From: Gavia stellata
Taxonomy: Eukaryota > Chordata > Aves > Gaviiformes > Gaviidae
Direction of reading: 5' to 3'
Length of the DNA: 64,000 nt
NCBI RefSeq assembly: GCF_030936135.1
Contig: NC_082606.1
Location: 4,907,255-4,971,254 of the forward strand
Under the pieces are notes generated by a model. It did no database searches. It was not told the DNA's origin and was given only the letters and a program-made list of their open reading frames with translations. The first letter of the stretch is position 1. The number at the start of each line of letters is the position of its first letter. Shown here in pieces: positions 28,987-40,600 of this stretch. The translations under genes and the position numbers were made by a program.

Positions 28987-29041
28987 AAATAATAATAATA
29001 AATAACAGCAATAAATAATAAAATAATAATATAATAAATAT
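28987..29041 (+). repeat. AAT/AAAT microsatellite
   Basis: About 55 bp built from imperfect AAT and AAAT units, interrupted once by acagc. It explains a spurious Tyr/Leu-rich minus-strand open frame here. Confidence 0.85.
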
Positions 29042-29849
29042 TTACCACTCCACATCTGGATCTGTTTGTGAAAAAAAGGGCATACATGAAATAAGGAACT
29101 TATTTCCCAAGAAGGGGAACTTTCTGTTTACATGAATCAACTGTGAAATTAGGGGGTTCTCCTGCTTTGAGTGTTACAAGGAAGCTGAACAGAAAATTTA
29201 GAGAGAGACGAACTGACAGCAAAAGTTTTGAGGATTTAGGAATTGATTCTGTGGTTTGCTGCAAGATATAATTACTGATAACCAGTAGGAGTCATGGGTG
29301 CTCAGCACGCAAAGAACAAGGCCATGCTTCACTAAGTTGATGAGATAATGTACAGATCAGGGATAAGAGCTGGGGCACTTAAACTTGTCTAAATGCCTGA
29401 GATAAGGAACTGGCAGCTTCTAAAGAGACTCAGTGTTTGCCATGTGTAACTCATGTGCTGGCAAGTGACACTTGCCAAGAAAGAGTATGATGCTACTGGA
29501 AGACCAAGAATACTTTGTATTTAGGGAAGAAGATACAGAGCAGTATATGTGGAAGAAGTGTTATCGACCTGTTGTTTAAGCAGGATCAACCCTTCTTACT
29601 TCCCACATTTACTAACAAAGCCTCAACTTTAACAGAGCAAAATCAGTCCTTCTAGTCTGAAAAAAAAGAAGAAAAAAAAATTTCTAGCCTTAGTTTGCAA
29701 CATTTAATCTTCCAGTGGATCACACTTCATGTCATGTGAGTTGACTGGGGAGATAACTTCCACACCTCAGTTTCTGTAACAAATGACTCAAATTTCTCTG
29801 CTAACAGAACACTGGCTATTTCCTCACTCGGCACATTTCTTATCAGTAG

Positions 29850-29940
29850 GTGACATCCGGAGGGGAGGACTCGAAGAATTCTGCAATCCCTTATGTCAAC
29901 ATCAAAGAGGAACCTGTGGACAACCGCGCTGAATATTCAG
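29850..29940 (+). CDS. Candidate internal exon of an unrecognised gene, with YxN motif
   Basis: Open frame that begins exactly after a splice acceptor (catttcttatcagtag) whose own TAG is the in-frame stop, and ends at a possible donor (ATTCAG|gtgctt). The 91 nt encode a hydrophilic peptide including IPYVNIKEEPVDNRAEYS. Codon choice is coding-like and has several CpGs, unlike the AT-rich surroundings. YVNI fits a Grb2 SH2-binding YxN motif, and IKEE fits a SUMO consensus. There is no start codon, so other exons must lie upstream; none is convincing. The donor is mediocre. The gene is not recognised, and it could be a conserved fragment or pseudo-exon. Confidence 0.35.
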
Positions 29941-30452
29941 GTGCTTTATATACTTTACATCCTTTCGCACAGAATGAAAGTACTGTCTGTCAGATGAGAC
30001 AGGTGCTTTTTATTGAGAAATTAATCAAGGCATTTAAAAATGACAACAGAGTAAGAAGCTCTGGGGAATTTAGGATTTCTGGATAATTGGAACTTCCAAA
30101 CTGTCAACATTCAGTCAGATGAACCTAGTTCATAAATAGCATAATCCTAGTAAAAACACCATTGCAAACATCAGCTCCAACCATTGCAACGACTATTTTG
30201 ACAGCAAACCTTTTGTGCTGGGTTTAAGGTTGAGAATGAAAAGCTGAATGTCATTAAACATGGAATTGTCTCCTCCCATTTTTGGATGATTATGCCACAT
30301 CAGACTGTTTTCTCTATTTGTACCCAAAGCGTTAGGCACGTGTGATGGAAATAGGCACGTACTGTGTTCCAAATACACAGAGAAATTCTGTGAAATGACG
30401 TGTGGCTCCCTGTGGCAGCTTGATCTCTTCACAGTGAAGTTTTCTGTTCCAG

Positions 30453-30469
30453 AAGTTCCCTATTATTAA
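30453..30469 (+). CDS. Candidate terminal exon (coding part) of the same unrecognised gene
   Basis: A good acceptor (gttttctgttccag) is followed by aagttccctattattaa. Spliced in phase 1 after 29940, this gives EVPYY and a stop, making the C-terminus NRAEYSEVPYY. YSEV resembles an SH2-binding or ITIM-like YxxV motif. No canonical polyadenylation signal is seen between here and the CpG island at 30.7 kb, only variants such as AATATA. The joining is inferred from splice-site quality and phase only. Confidence 0.25.
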
Positions 30470-30989
30470 CGCTAGCAGTTCCCTGGAGTCCAAAATGTGC
30501 TAGACGTTTCAGTGAAACATCAAAATATAAATAGTTTGGCCTGCAGCCATTCACAAGTCTAAACCCTGTAAGCTACAGCTTTTTACCCATTGCTGCCTGC
30601 ATGTACCATAACTTTTTCCATGAATAATAAGATTTGGGAGTGATTTTTAAATGCCCAGCAACAGGCAGGGCAGCAAGGCTTTGTAAGTAAGTAAGATCAA
30701 ACGCTGCGCAGAGATTGCGAAGGCGTCCCGTGGCCCGCGCGCTCCTTCGGTTACTGCTGACTTCAAGGCACGGCTCTGGGGCAGAGAAAGGGTTTGGAAG
30801 GGGGACTGCGACGGAGTGATACGGTTCCCAGCAAGAGAAGGGTTTTAATCCCAGCAGGGGCGAGACCACGATGTGGAAAAGACTTCGTAATGTGGTCACG
30901 GAAGTCTCGGGGCCCGGTAGCGAGAGAGCAAGGGACGGTACACGGGAGGGGCAGACAGCAGCCCGCGGCGGCCCGAGGCAGCTGGCCCT

Positions 30990-30997
30990 CCACGTCA
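30990..30997 (-). promoter_or_regulatory. Possible CREB/ATF6-XBP1-type element
   Basis: ccacgtca on the plus strand reads tgacgtgg on the minus strand, which matches the UPRE-like ATF6/XBP1 core and contains a CRE half site. It lies about 300 bp before the TBC1D2B ATG. Short motif; chance occurrence is possible. Confidence 0.25.
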
Positions 30998-31117
30998 GCA
31001 GCGGCCGGCGCCGTGCCCGTTTCCCGGAAAAGGGCCGTACGAAGGCCGAAGCCCGAAGCCCCACCCGGCGCTCCGTCCCCGCTGTCCCGGCGGGCGGCGG
31101 GGCCGCGCTCGGCAGCT

Positions 31118-31127
31118 GGGGCGGGGC
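31118..31127 (+). promoter_or_regulatory. GC box (Sp/KLF type)
   Basis: A ggggcggggc match to the Sp1/KLF consensus in the CpG island; a second ggggcggg lies at 31184-31191. Such sites are common in CpG-island promoters, so individual importance is unknown. Confidence 0.5.
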
Positions 31128-31204
31128 GGCCCCGCGCCTTCGGCTCTGCCCGCGGGCGGGGGCGCGGGGAGCGGCGGCGGGCCGGGGCGGGCCGCGGCGG
31201 CCGC

Positions 31205-31223
31205 ACTACAAGTCCCGTGAGGC
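31205..31223 (+). promoter_or_regulatory. ZNF143/Staf-like binding site
   Basis: The sequence actacaagtcccgtgaggc matches the ACTACAnnTCCC core of the ZNF143 (Staf/SBS) motif, with a partly matching 3' half. It is 91 bp before the ATG. ZNF143 sites in vertebrate CpG-island promoters usually sit close upstream of the start site, suggesting transcription begins near 31.2 kb. Confidence 0.6.
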
Positions 31224-31295
31224 GGCGCGGCGCGGGCTGAGCCGGTTCCCTGCGCGGCGGGTGAGGCCGCGTCCGCGGCGGGGCGAGGCGAGGCG

Positions 31296-31622
31296 ATGCC
31301 GGCGGCGGGCTCGGAGGGGGAGGAGGGCCCGGCGGGGGAGCAGGCCGGCGCCGGCACCCCCAAGCTCTGCGGGTACCTGCAGAAGCTGTCGGGCAAGGGC
31401 CCGCTGCGCGGCTTCCGCAGCCGCTGGTTCGTCTTCGACCCCCGCCGCTGCTACCTCTACTACTTCAAGGGGCCGCAGGAGGCGCTGCCCCTCGGGCACC
31501 TCGACATCGCCTCCGCCTGCTTCAGCTACCACCAACCCGAGGCCGGCGCCGCCGCCGCCGCGGGGGACGAGGCCGCCGCCTTCGAGGTGCACAGCCCCAA
31601 CGGCGCCGTCGCCGTGCTCAAG
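31296..31622 (+). CDS. TBC1D2B: TBC1D2B exon 1: start codon and most of PH domain
   Basis: Encodes residues 1-109 and ends in phase 0 at AAG|gtaggc. The start is chosen because it matches the family N-terminus: a short acidic/Gly-rich leader precedes LCGYLQKLSGKGPLRG, the first PH strand. The ATG has G at -3, which is adequate Kozak context, and no in-frame ATG precedes it nearby. PH landmarks are RSRWFVFD, RCYLYYFK and the GHLDIA strand. A GCC-rich stretch gives an alanine run at residues 85-89. The exon is extremely GC-rich and lies in the CpG island. Confidence 0.95.
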
Positions 31623-34600
31623 GTAGGCCCGCCGGCGGGCGGGGGCCCTCCCCCGTCCCCTCAGCGCCGCGGCGGCCCCGCCGGGGGGGGCTGGGGCTGG
31701 GGCTGGGGCGGGCCGGCTCGCTGCCCCGCGGGCTCGGGCGCCCTCCCGGTGCCCGCAGAGCGCGGCGGGGACCTGCCTGGGTGCGCCGCCAAGGGGGACA
31801 GCCCGCCGCTGCGCTTCGTGTGTCTTCTCAGAGGAAGAGAAGTAGTACTTCGCAAACGCAGAGTAGACCAGCAGTACCAGGCTCTGCCTAGCGTTAGTTT
31901 TTTGATTTTTCCTGATGATTTTGGTTTTGAAGAGCTCTTCTGAAGGGGAAGAAAATGCTGCTGGTGAGCACGGTCGGGGGTGGGCGGGCGGGCTTGGCTG
32001 AGCGGGTTCTCTGGAAACGCCTGTGTGGAAAAAAGACCTCCAAGGAAATCTGGTGGGTTGTGGTCTTCGAAGTTGAGGGGGAGTGCCTGGTTTTCGCTTT
32101 TGGGGTGTTAATTCTGAAAAGATGATGTATGGCAAAAGTCTTCATCTAGACTGCTTTGGGAGGAAGGAAGAGGAGGAGGCAGAATTGTTTCCTGATGCTA
32201 GCAGAGGCTGCTTATCGCATTGTCTTTGCAAGGACTCGCGCTTTTCCTGGGATGAGAGGTAAATGTTAGGATTTTTTTACCTGTCTTTCATTTATTGTCA
32301 CACCTAGGGGAAAAAAAACCCAAGGAAACCAGTTCCACTCAATAAAGAAGAAATAAATTCTCCTGAGTATCCATTATTCTTGATGGTTATTAAGGCATAT
32401 ATTTCCCACAAGGAATGTTCTTGTGCATTGAGTGTGAGTTTTCATGTGAACTGCGTTCTTTTTTATCAAGATCCTTAATATTAGAGTATAATCCATAAAG
32501 CTATTAAAGTAAACCAGCAGAACTTCCTATTGAATATTGGAAAAGATCTTTCTTACACACTTATTTAACAGTTGAGACCTGAGCAATGATAATAAATGCT
32601 GAGATTGTAGAGCACGATAAAGCTCTTCAGTATTCTGTTCTGATAAATATAAATGTCAAGTAATCGTTTACTAAAGAATAAGCATGTTATTTAACTGGAA
32701 AACTAATATGGTCATTTTAACTATGTTTGGTTAAGGAAAAGCAGTGTAATCAGCAGTTTTGCATGCAGTCCTGTGTAAAAACTACCTTTTTCTTTGTACA
32801 GCTGTAAGCAAAGTTTTCATGGCTTTCCGTGAATCTGCCTTTATAGCCTGAGTGTTTATGTTCCAGAAGACTTGGTGTAAGCTTTGATTTTTGATAGTTT
32901 GAGGGGTTTTGTTTGTTTTTAATTAGTATCTAGTGATTTTTATGTGGAAATCTCCAGAAAAATACATAAAGCATGTTTTGTTCTGAGGATCCTCTTTGAA
33001 TAGGAGGGCCTTTGTTGAGAAACATCTAATTTATGGTTAGGATTATAGTGAGAAATCGTATATGCCACCTGTGTAATAAGTAACTAGTTTGTCAAACAGT
33101 ACTCCAGCAGCAGCCTCGGGTGTCTTCTGCAGTCACGAAGATACAAATCGTACTGAACACCAACGCACAAGCGTAAGGAACAGGGGGTTTCCTTTTTCAA
33201 GTTTTTCTTGGGATCTTTTAAGCCGTGATGTTACTGCTCTGCCCATACTTTTTGTATTTATTTTTCTCCTGTACTCTCTAGGAAAGAACCTGTGTGGATT
33301 GGAGCTCTCTTCATGTTTCCCTTATGGGGATTGAGAAAAGGTCACAGTTAAGGAAGCCAAGGTCATTTCTGTCATTAGCAGAAAAAAATAATTTTGTATC
33401 TTCTACCTCTTGTATTGTTATGATGCTTGTCCTAAGTGGCCAAGTGATGGTCCATAAAAATGCTATTACATTATAGGTATTTATATAATAAATAAGGAAT
33501 TAATGAAAATCTTGAGGGTTATTGTAGGACAAGCTGGCCTTCTGTGGCCATGTGATTCACTGAGGGATAAGACTTTTGCAGCTGGAATTAATTTGCTTCT
33601 ACCCAACAGGATGGTTCTTTAAGGCCTTTAAAAACATATTTCAGCTAAATTAGGTAGAAACAGAATTAAGAATTAATTCAAGATGTTAAATCAAAAAAAA
33701 AAAAAAAAAACAAACCAACCCCAGTCCCCCCCCCCCCCGACTGATCTAGCCCCTGTTGAACACAAACGTGATTTAATCTATCAAGAACACATTACACACA
33801 GAGCACGAGGAATAAAGTCAAGTCAAATATAGTCTTTACCCTCTAACTCACATGCCTTGTTTTCCTCAATTTGCTGCTTGTTCAAAATTTCCAGATCTCG
33901 TGGTCTGGTCTTTCCCATTCAGTATTATAAGCTGGGAAGAGCCGTAAGAAATCAGCAACTGGAATTCCAGATTGAAATAATGGCGCTGTTGAGGAATGCA
34001 TTATTTCTACATAATGCCTTAGCTTTTTGCTAGTGTAATGATTTCATCATCTGGATTGCCCGGTCTTTGTCATTTAATGGGAGCTGAGGACTGTATGATA
34101 TACTTGGGGCTTGTTTCTCAGTTTGATAACAATTTTTGGAAAAATGTACTGTAGCCTTTACAGCAAAAGAGGCAAATTTTTCGTAATTTAGAAATGTAGA
34201 TAACCAACCTGACACTGGCATGATTGTAGCTTTTCTATATATTTCCAACAGTTAAAGTATATTAGAAGAAGCAGCTAAGTGTGTGTAAAAAGCTTTTCCA
34301 TTTAAAATACATAACAGGTACCATCACTTCAGGTGAAGAAGCAGCGAAAATTGTGTACTTAATGAATTATGTATAGATTATGTTTGAGAATATTTTCATG
34401 GAAGGACCTGATCCTGCGAATACTTGCTGTAACACAGCATGCTGGTAATACAGTCAAGTGAATATTTGCCTGTGTTTGCACAGTGAGGTCTGTCATTAAG
34501 GGAGAAAAGAATTAGCATTATGAATATATATAAATGAACAAAGGGGTAATTTCTCATTTATTTTTAAAGCAGTGTCTTGTAATGACACAGTTCACTTGCT

Positions 34601-37600
34601 TTTGAAACAAAGAAACACTGGCTAGTGATGACAGACTGTGTGTCTAGTCACTTATGTGCGGATGACTTCTTTGTGAACAGTGGTGAATTGGGACAGGAGT
34701 GGAACAGAAATTGCACAGACTTCTTAAAGAAAAAAAAAAAACCTTTCTGGGTTATTGGCCAAGTAGTAAGCATTCCAGACACTGCAGATTTTGGAGCCCC
34801 GATCCTTGAAAGTCGTGGGCACCAAACTTGCTGAAATTAGAATTATTTAGAAGCTTTTAATCTAATTTGTCAATAATGTTTTAACGATGTGGCAGTGATT
34901 AATAATGGGGTGCTCAAGTTTAAATAGTATTGCCTTAGGACCTAACTCAGCTTAGAAAGTATCTCAGCAGTGAAGGTGATTTGTTTTCTGAGCTGATCCT
35001 TTTTTTTTTTTTTTAACTTTGCTGGTTAGTGGTTGCAGTGCTTTAATTAAAAATTGGGCTGCACTCCAAAAAAAGCCATCTGGCTCCAAATTGGCTAAGC
35101 ACAGCAGGATTAGTAAATCTTAAGAACTGCAAACTTTCTGTGATGTTCCCTTTTACAAAAAGCTTGAGAGAGAGTTTGTCTGTGTTCAGAAAAGGATTGT
35201 AGCAAGAATTTTCACGGGTTTCCTCAAAATGCAGGTCTGCTTGTTGCAGTTCTTTGGATTCTTCCTGAAAGTGTTTCACGTTGGCGTACATGTTCTAGCA
35301 GTAGGTCCAGGTAGAGGATGCCACTGGGTCATTGTTTTCCCCAAATAATTCTGTTTGTGTCATGTGTGCTTCAGAAGAAGGCAGTCCTTGCAGCATCCTT
35401 AGTGGGAGAATACAGGGGAATGGTTTTAAGTAAATTTATGTTGAAAAATACATGGGACTGTATGTCTCTCCACTTAGAGCGTCTTTTGTTGCTACTGTTG
35501 CTTGTAAGTTTGCAATAGTGATTCCTTGTCTTGCACCAGTTCAGATGACATTTATGGTGGTTTTTCTTCTCACAGAAATGCCTCCATTAGAATGTGACTA
35601 GCTAAGGTTCTTTTTTACTGCAGAGCCACGCAATAGTTTAGTACAAATAAGGATTTTTTGTGAGATCTGATTGACGCTGCACCTAGTTAAATGTTCTGTC
35701 TCTCATGGTGGGCAGTAGCCAAATACTCAGAGAAGCCATGAGAAATGGGGCAGGCATGGAGTTGTTCCTTTCTTTGATGGGTAAAGTGAATTAAAAAAAA
35801 GTTGGCAAATTTGTCTTTTGTTTAGGAGTAGGGGAAGAGGGAGACTTAAAATAATCTATGTGTGGTTTTAGAAATAAAAAAGTCCATTTCAAACAACCGG
35901 CTTCAAAGATTAATTTTGTTTAAACAAAACTCATCTTAACAGAGATTCTCAGGATACTCTTTTACTTGTAAAGTAAATAATTAAGATGTCTGTATAAACT
36001 CAGCAAAAAAACTGTTCAAAGGGAGTGGAAAACTCCATAAGAAAAGGAAGACTGTGTACGTGAAGGAAGGAAGACAAAGTAACAGGCAGGGTGCAGCAGC
36101 AGGGTACTGAGTAATTAGTGGGAAAATTACTTAAAATAGGTTAGTGAGAAACTTGTACTGCTTCGCTGTCCTGTTTTACATTGAAGGACCATAACTGCTA
36201 ACTGACCCAATGTGTAACAATGACATCACTTGGAAACTGAGGATGTGTGTGTGCTGCTCAGCAGAGAACAAGTGCAGTTGGGAATTTAAAAGCAATAACA
36301 AGGAGCAGCTCCAATAAAATCAATTCATGATTTTCTAAAGACTGTTGGGGAGAGGATAACAGGACAAATTGTGAGAAAGGCTGTTTGGGTTGAACTAGTC
36401 ATGGGCAGAAGTTAATTGTAGGTGTAACTTAGATTGACTCCAGGTGAACTGCTTCATTAGCTGTGTTGTGGTAGCAAAGCGAACCACTTAAGTACTACAT
36501 CCTGTGTTAGTGGAAGCTCTTTGAATTCTTGGTGGTTTTCTGCTGGAGCACAGTAAAACATTGCTTTACAAGGCCTGTGTGCAAGTCTATCTAAAGGGAA
36601 TGTAGGCTCTCAAATTTACCGGAAATGAAGACTTGCCACTGGTTTAAAACTCCAAAGGAAATACTTTTGTGCTAGAAATAGAAGGGGAGATATTTATTCT
36701 CTGCAAAAAGTGACCGGAGTCTGTAGAGTTAAAGCCTGCTGCTGTGGTCATTCCAAAACTGCCGGTGATGGCTGTGTGGATTGACATTTCCCAGTGTCCA
36801 GTTCTTTGACACCTTCTGAGAAACCTCGTAGACACTTCTAAACTATTCTTTTTCCATGTCTTTTTTATGAGGGAAATGTTTTCCTCCAGTTTCCTGTGAG
36901 CAAGGAAGAATAAATATAGGAAACTAATTTCCATTTCAGATTAGAAATAACTTGCTTACATATCTTTCTTACCAACTGAGAAAAGTGAACCTGCAGTGTC
37001 CTCTTATATCACTACTTGATTTGATTTATGAATGTTTACTTGATTTATGTATCTTATGTCTTCTTATCTGTATGATGTACTGAGAGGAACTAGAGCAGCA
37101 GCTCCAGGAATAACTGTGTCTGTCTTCTGATTAACTTCCTTGCACAGTGCTTTGGAGCCATTTGCTGTAGGATGTTGTGGATGTTAAAGCTCATACGGGT
37201 ACAAAAAGCCAAACTGTAAAATAAAAAGCTATCTCTGTGATTGCTAAACACTAAGATGGCAGATTGCTGAGCCAGGGAGAGCACCCTGGGGAAGCATCAG
37301 TCCTTGTTTGCCATATTGCTTATGCTCTGTCCTGTAATTAGCTGCTCTCAGGGTCAAAATGTGATGGTAAATGGATCTTCAGTTTGACTAGACCAAACGT
37401 GTTCTCACATCAAAAATGAAGACAAATCTGTGCCATTTATGTGCTTTATGCAGCACTTACTGTACTTCCTTTGTAAGGAAACCTGTGTTGTTTGTTGCTC
37501 TGCATTCTTCTGCAGCTATGACCTGCACAGGAACCCTCCTCAGTTGTGATAAACAGAGCAGGAAGCTGTTTAAAATTAAGATGTCTTTAAAGAGTCAACA

Positions 37601-40600
37601 CAGTCATTTGCTCAAGTAATGAGGGTTTCTCGTTGATAATGCCACCAAGCACTGTGGGAGAAGATAGGAGAAAGACTGGCTGAAATGTAAGCACTCTGTG
37701 TGCTTACAAGCCGGAGGACTTAGGTGAGTCTCTCTTCACAAGCGTTAGCTTCTTGTTCCTGAACACACAGTGTTACTTGTGTCTGTGCTTGTTCTAGGCT
37801 GGTGGCTGAGGATGTATGTTGGAATAAAAATGACTCTTCCAAGTGAGCACCTGCAATGTCAGTTACTGTCACTTGGTCCTTTGCTGATATTTGTAGATTG
37901 TCAGTTGGCATGCTTTGAAATGACTCTTATAGCTGTGATACTTACTGAAGCTTAAAGATGTGTTTGAATTCTTGCTCACTTATTACCTATTCACATTCAT
38001 GACTGTAGGCTTGTGGATTAAATATTCGTGTTGGTGTTTTTTTTTTATTTTAAATATGCCCTTTCTATAGAAGTTAGGTAGCTCAGGGGATCATCAAGTA
38101 ATACAGTATGTAGGTTTAGTCATTTAAGTAGGAGGCGTTACAAAAAATTATTAATTTGTTGGTTTCTGCTGGTAATAAAGTTAAAAAAAGGAAATGGGAA
38201 TCTTCCTGAGTGTGTATGGGACCATTTTTCATAATACAGATTTGTAGTTATATATTTAAACAATGCTTTGTGTGTAAAATACAAGATGCTGCTGCTGCGT
38301 TTTTCTAATGTTTGAGTGTAAAACTGGAGGGGAAGAAAAATGCATGTGACTACTTCTAATGGAAAATGGATTGGGCATGAAAGTCAGGGATGCGTATGTG
38401 TGCACAAGGTGCACCTAGTACGTTCGTGGTTATTTGTTTTAAATCATATTGGTTTTGTGTGATGATACCTTGCTGGTCTGCTAATTACTGGGTTGTTTTT
38501 TTATTGCACTTGGAATTATTGTATTCGTATACCAAAGACACGCAGCGATCTCATCAGTGGTCTGTTTCTTTGTGTTGTAGGCTGCAACTCGTCAGGATAT
38601 GACGTACTGGCTTCAGGAACTTCAGCAGAAGAGGTGGGAATATTGTAACAACCTTGATGCAGCAAAAAGGGACAGCCGAACTTCCCCTACACCAAGTGAC
38701 TTTTCCAAAGGTCTTGTTGCCAAAGACAGCCCTGGTAGGTTGAAAATTTGAGTAAAAACAGAATGCATGTTAATGCAAGTGTCAGTTAATCAGTACAAGG
38801 CATAGCACTGGGGTAGAGAACAGTCTTAGGAAGTTTTTTGTCACATCTTGTTATTGAGTAACTATGTAAACTTTGTGTGTGATGATGCTAAAATTATTTA
38901 ATGTAAATGTAATTTTATATGTGATTTGATATCTCTTACAAAACCTGTTGATTTCTTTAAAAACAAATATTAAAAATCAAGTAAAACGGAGTGGTCCTAT
39001 GGCTAGGTTTCAGTAAGCGGCAAAGTATGGTTTAGGTTAGGTAAGTTGTCTTTTAGTGGTTGTAATATCTTAAAAGCTTAGTGCGTTAAGTATCCTGAGA
39101 TGTAAACTCCCATTTTTAATGGGAAAAGGTATATTTTGCATTCTGAATGACTGTCCTTTGTTCGCAGAAAAGTATGGTGTGGTGGATCTATCTGACTGTG
39201 ATAAAAAATTTCCTGCCTTTTAAAACTGGAAGACAGTTTGCACTGATACTACATAAGTGAAATTCAGTCTCCTTAATACCGTTAGCCAAGCAAAATGTAA
39301 TTTTAGATTAGCGTCAGAGTTATAGAAATGTATCAGTGCATTATACAAAGTTATTCTGCGTGGTTTTTTTACTACATTGCTCAGGCACTTCTGAATTGTT
39401 TTATTCCTGAATCATTACAGAAATGGATTGCTTGCTGATTTCTGTTATCCATAAGTAAGACTGAGTACAATCCTGTTCTCTGCCAAGTCAGACATGTTAG
39501 TAAAGCTCTTCTGGGTTTAAACAGAGTCTTGAGGTCAGACATATTTCATCAACAGATTTTATATTGTGTTGATTTAAATTTGCTCATACTGTAAAACCTG
39601 ACATGTTAAGCTGTCTTATTCCCCGCCCCGCTCTCCCCTCCCCCAGTTCAGATCCCATGCTGCAGTATTGTCCTCTAACCCAGTTTACTGCTTTCATTTG
39701 AGAGCAGTCTGCTTGTGGCTGCTTGCTCAACCACAGCTGGCTTGAGAGTACGTTTTTTTCGTAGGGGTTCAGCTTGATGTTGCGGCTACGCCAATCTAAC
39801 AGCTAGTCACTACTTAAAGAAATGCCCAGCTCTCTCCCTTGATCTAGCACTGGTGCTTGTCTCACCCTTCTTTATGCTAGAGCAGGGAGTGCAACTAGCA
39901 GGAAACATCTTTTTCTCCGGGTTAGTTTTTGGCCAGTGTAGCTTCCTGAAGTGGTTTACTGTAGGGATAGGTAAGTGCCAGGTTTAGCTCAAGAGAATTG
40001 TTGGGAATGCAAAGTGGGATGGTTTGAGACCACCTTTCTGGCAGCAGACAGTCTGGTTAGCAGTGTGTCAAACCATATGCTGCAAGAACCTAAGTGTTGG
40101 TGTGCAAAGATCTACCAGCCTGCAGGTGTTGGGAAGGGTAACAGGCTTTTGCTCTTTCTAACCTTTGCCTTTGTACCTTCAGCCTCTCATTCTCTGCTCT
40201 GCAGTCTCCCTTTTTGAGTTTTGTGGTGTTTGTCTGACTCTGTGCTGAGTTGGTTGAGTTCAAAAGTTTGTGAAAAAAGAAGGGTTTTTTTTTCTGCTAG
40301 ATTAATGAACGGAACATATTTACTGTGCAATCAGGTGACTTCCAGAGCTGATGGAAGGGAGGGGACAAACAGCTAAATAGGGGAAGGCAGAGTAAAGGAG
40401 TAGGCAGGACTGCCCTCTTTTGTCAGCAGACTGTCAGATCAGATCAACTATAATATGCAACTTGGCCCCAAATTTCTGTTCTTTCTTGTTTGTGCTACTT
40501 CCCTCAGAGCTTAGGTACAATGTGAAATTAACCTGCTGTCACAGCAGTCTGTGTAGGTACTGTTCCCTCACTCCTCTTCTGCATCAGATCTAGCAATCGT

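Larger units (their letters stand above)
22839..29849. other. Intergenic or upstream-gene introns, no gene recognised
   Basis: AT-rich, with one CR1 tail and one AAT microsatellite. The 145-codon frame at 23049-23486 is the longest outside the CpG island, but has no recognisable domain. If the candidate exon at 29850 is real, some of this stretch would be its introns. Confidence 0.5.
30700..31830 (+). promoter_or_regulatory. CpG island promoter of TBC1D2B
   Basis: GC content and CpG density jump abruptly around 30.7 kb and fall away around 31.8 kb, inside intron 1, while flanking DNA is AT-rich. The island holds GC boxes, no TATA box and a ZNF143-type site near the likely start. A broad housekeeping-type promoter is inferred. 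The exact transcription start cannot be read from sequence alone. Long open frames on both strands here arise from the lack of AT-rich stop codons. Edges are approximate. Confidence 0.88.
31623..38580 (+). other. TBC1D2B: TBC1D2B intron 1
   Basis: 6958 bp. The first 200 bp belong to the CpG island and carry the G4-type repeat; the exon 1 frame stays open to 31943 by composition. The rest is AT-rich, with the A18/C13 runs, a T15 run at 35000-35014 and a 9-bp perfect hairpin at 37686-37708. No exon recognised. Confidence 0.85.

Noticed and set aside
28861..29055. Hydrophobic Tyr/Leu-rich minus-strand frame resembling a membrane segment
   Set aside because: It is the translation of the AAT microsatellite.
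30573..31206. Minus-strand open frames of 147-163 codons suggesting a divergent gene
   Set aside because: Open because of CpG-island composition; no domain, and no exon-like continuation upstream.
31623..31943. Exon 1 frame continuing into intron 1
   Set aside because: The donor AAG|gtaggc and match to human exon 2 set the boundary; the extension has no family similarity and is explained by GC richness.
31206..32135. 309-codon minus-strand open frame across exon 1
   Set aside because: It is an antisense shadow of GC-rich exon 1 and the CpG island, with Arg/Ala/Pro-rich composition and no recognisable domain.
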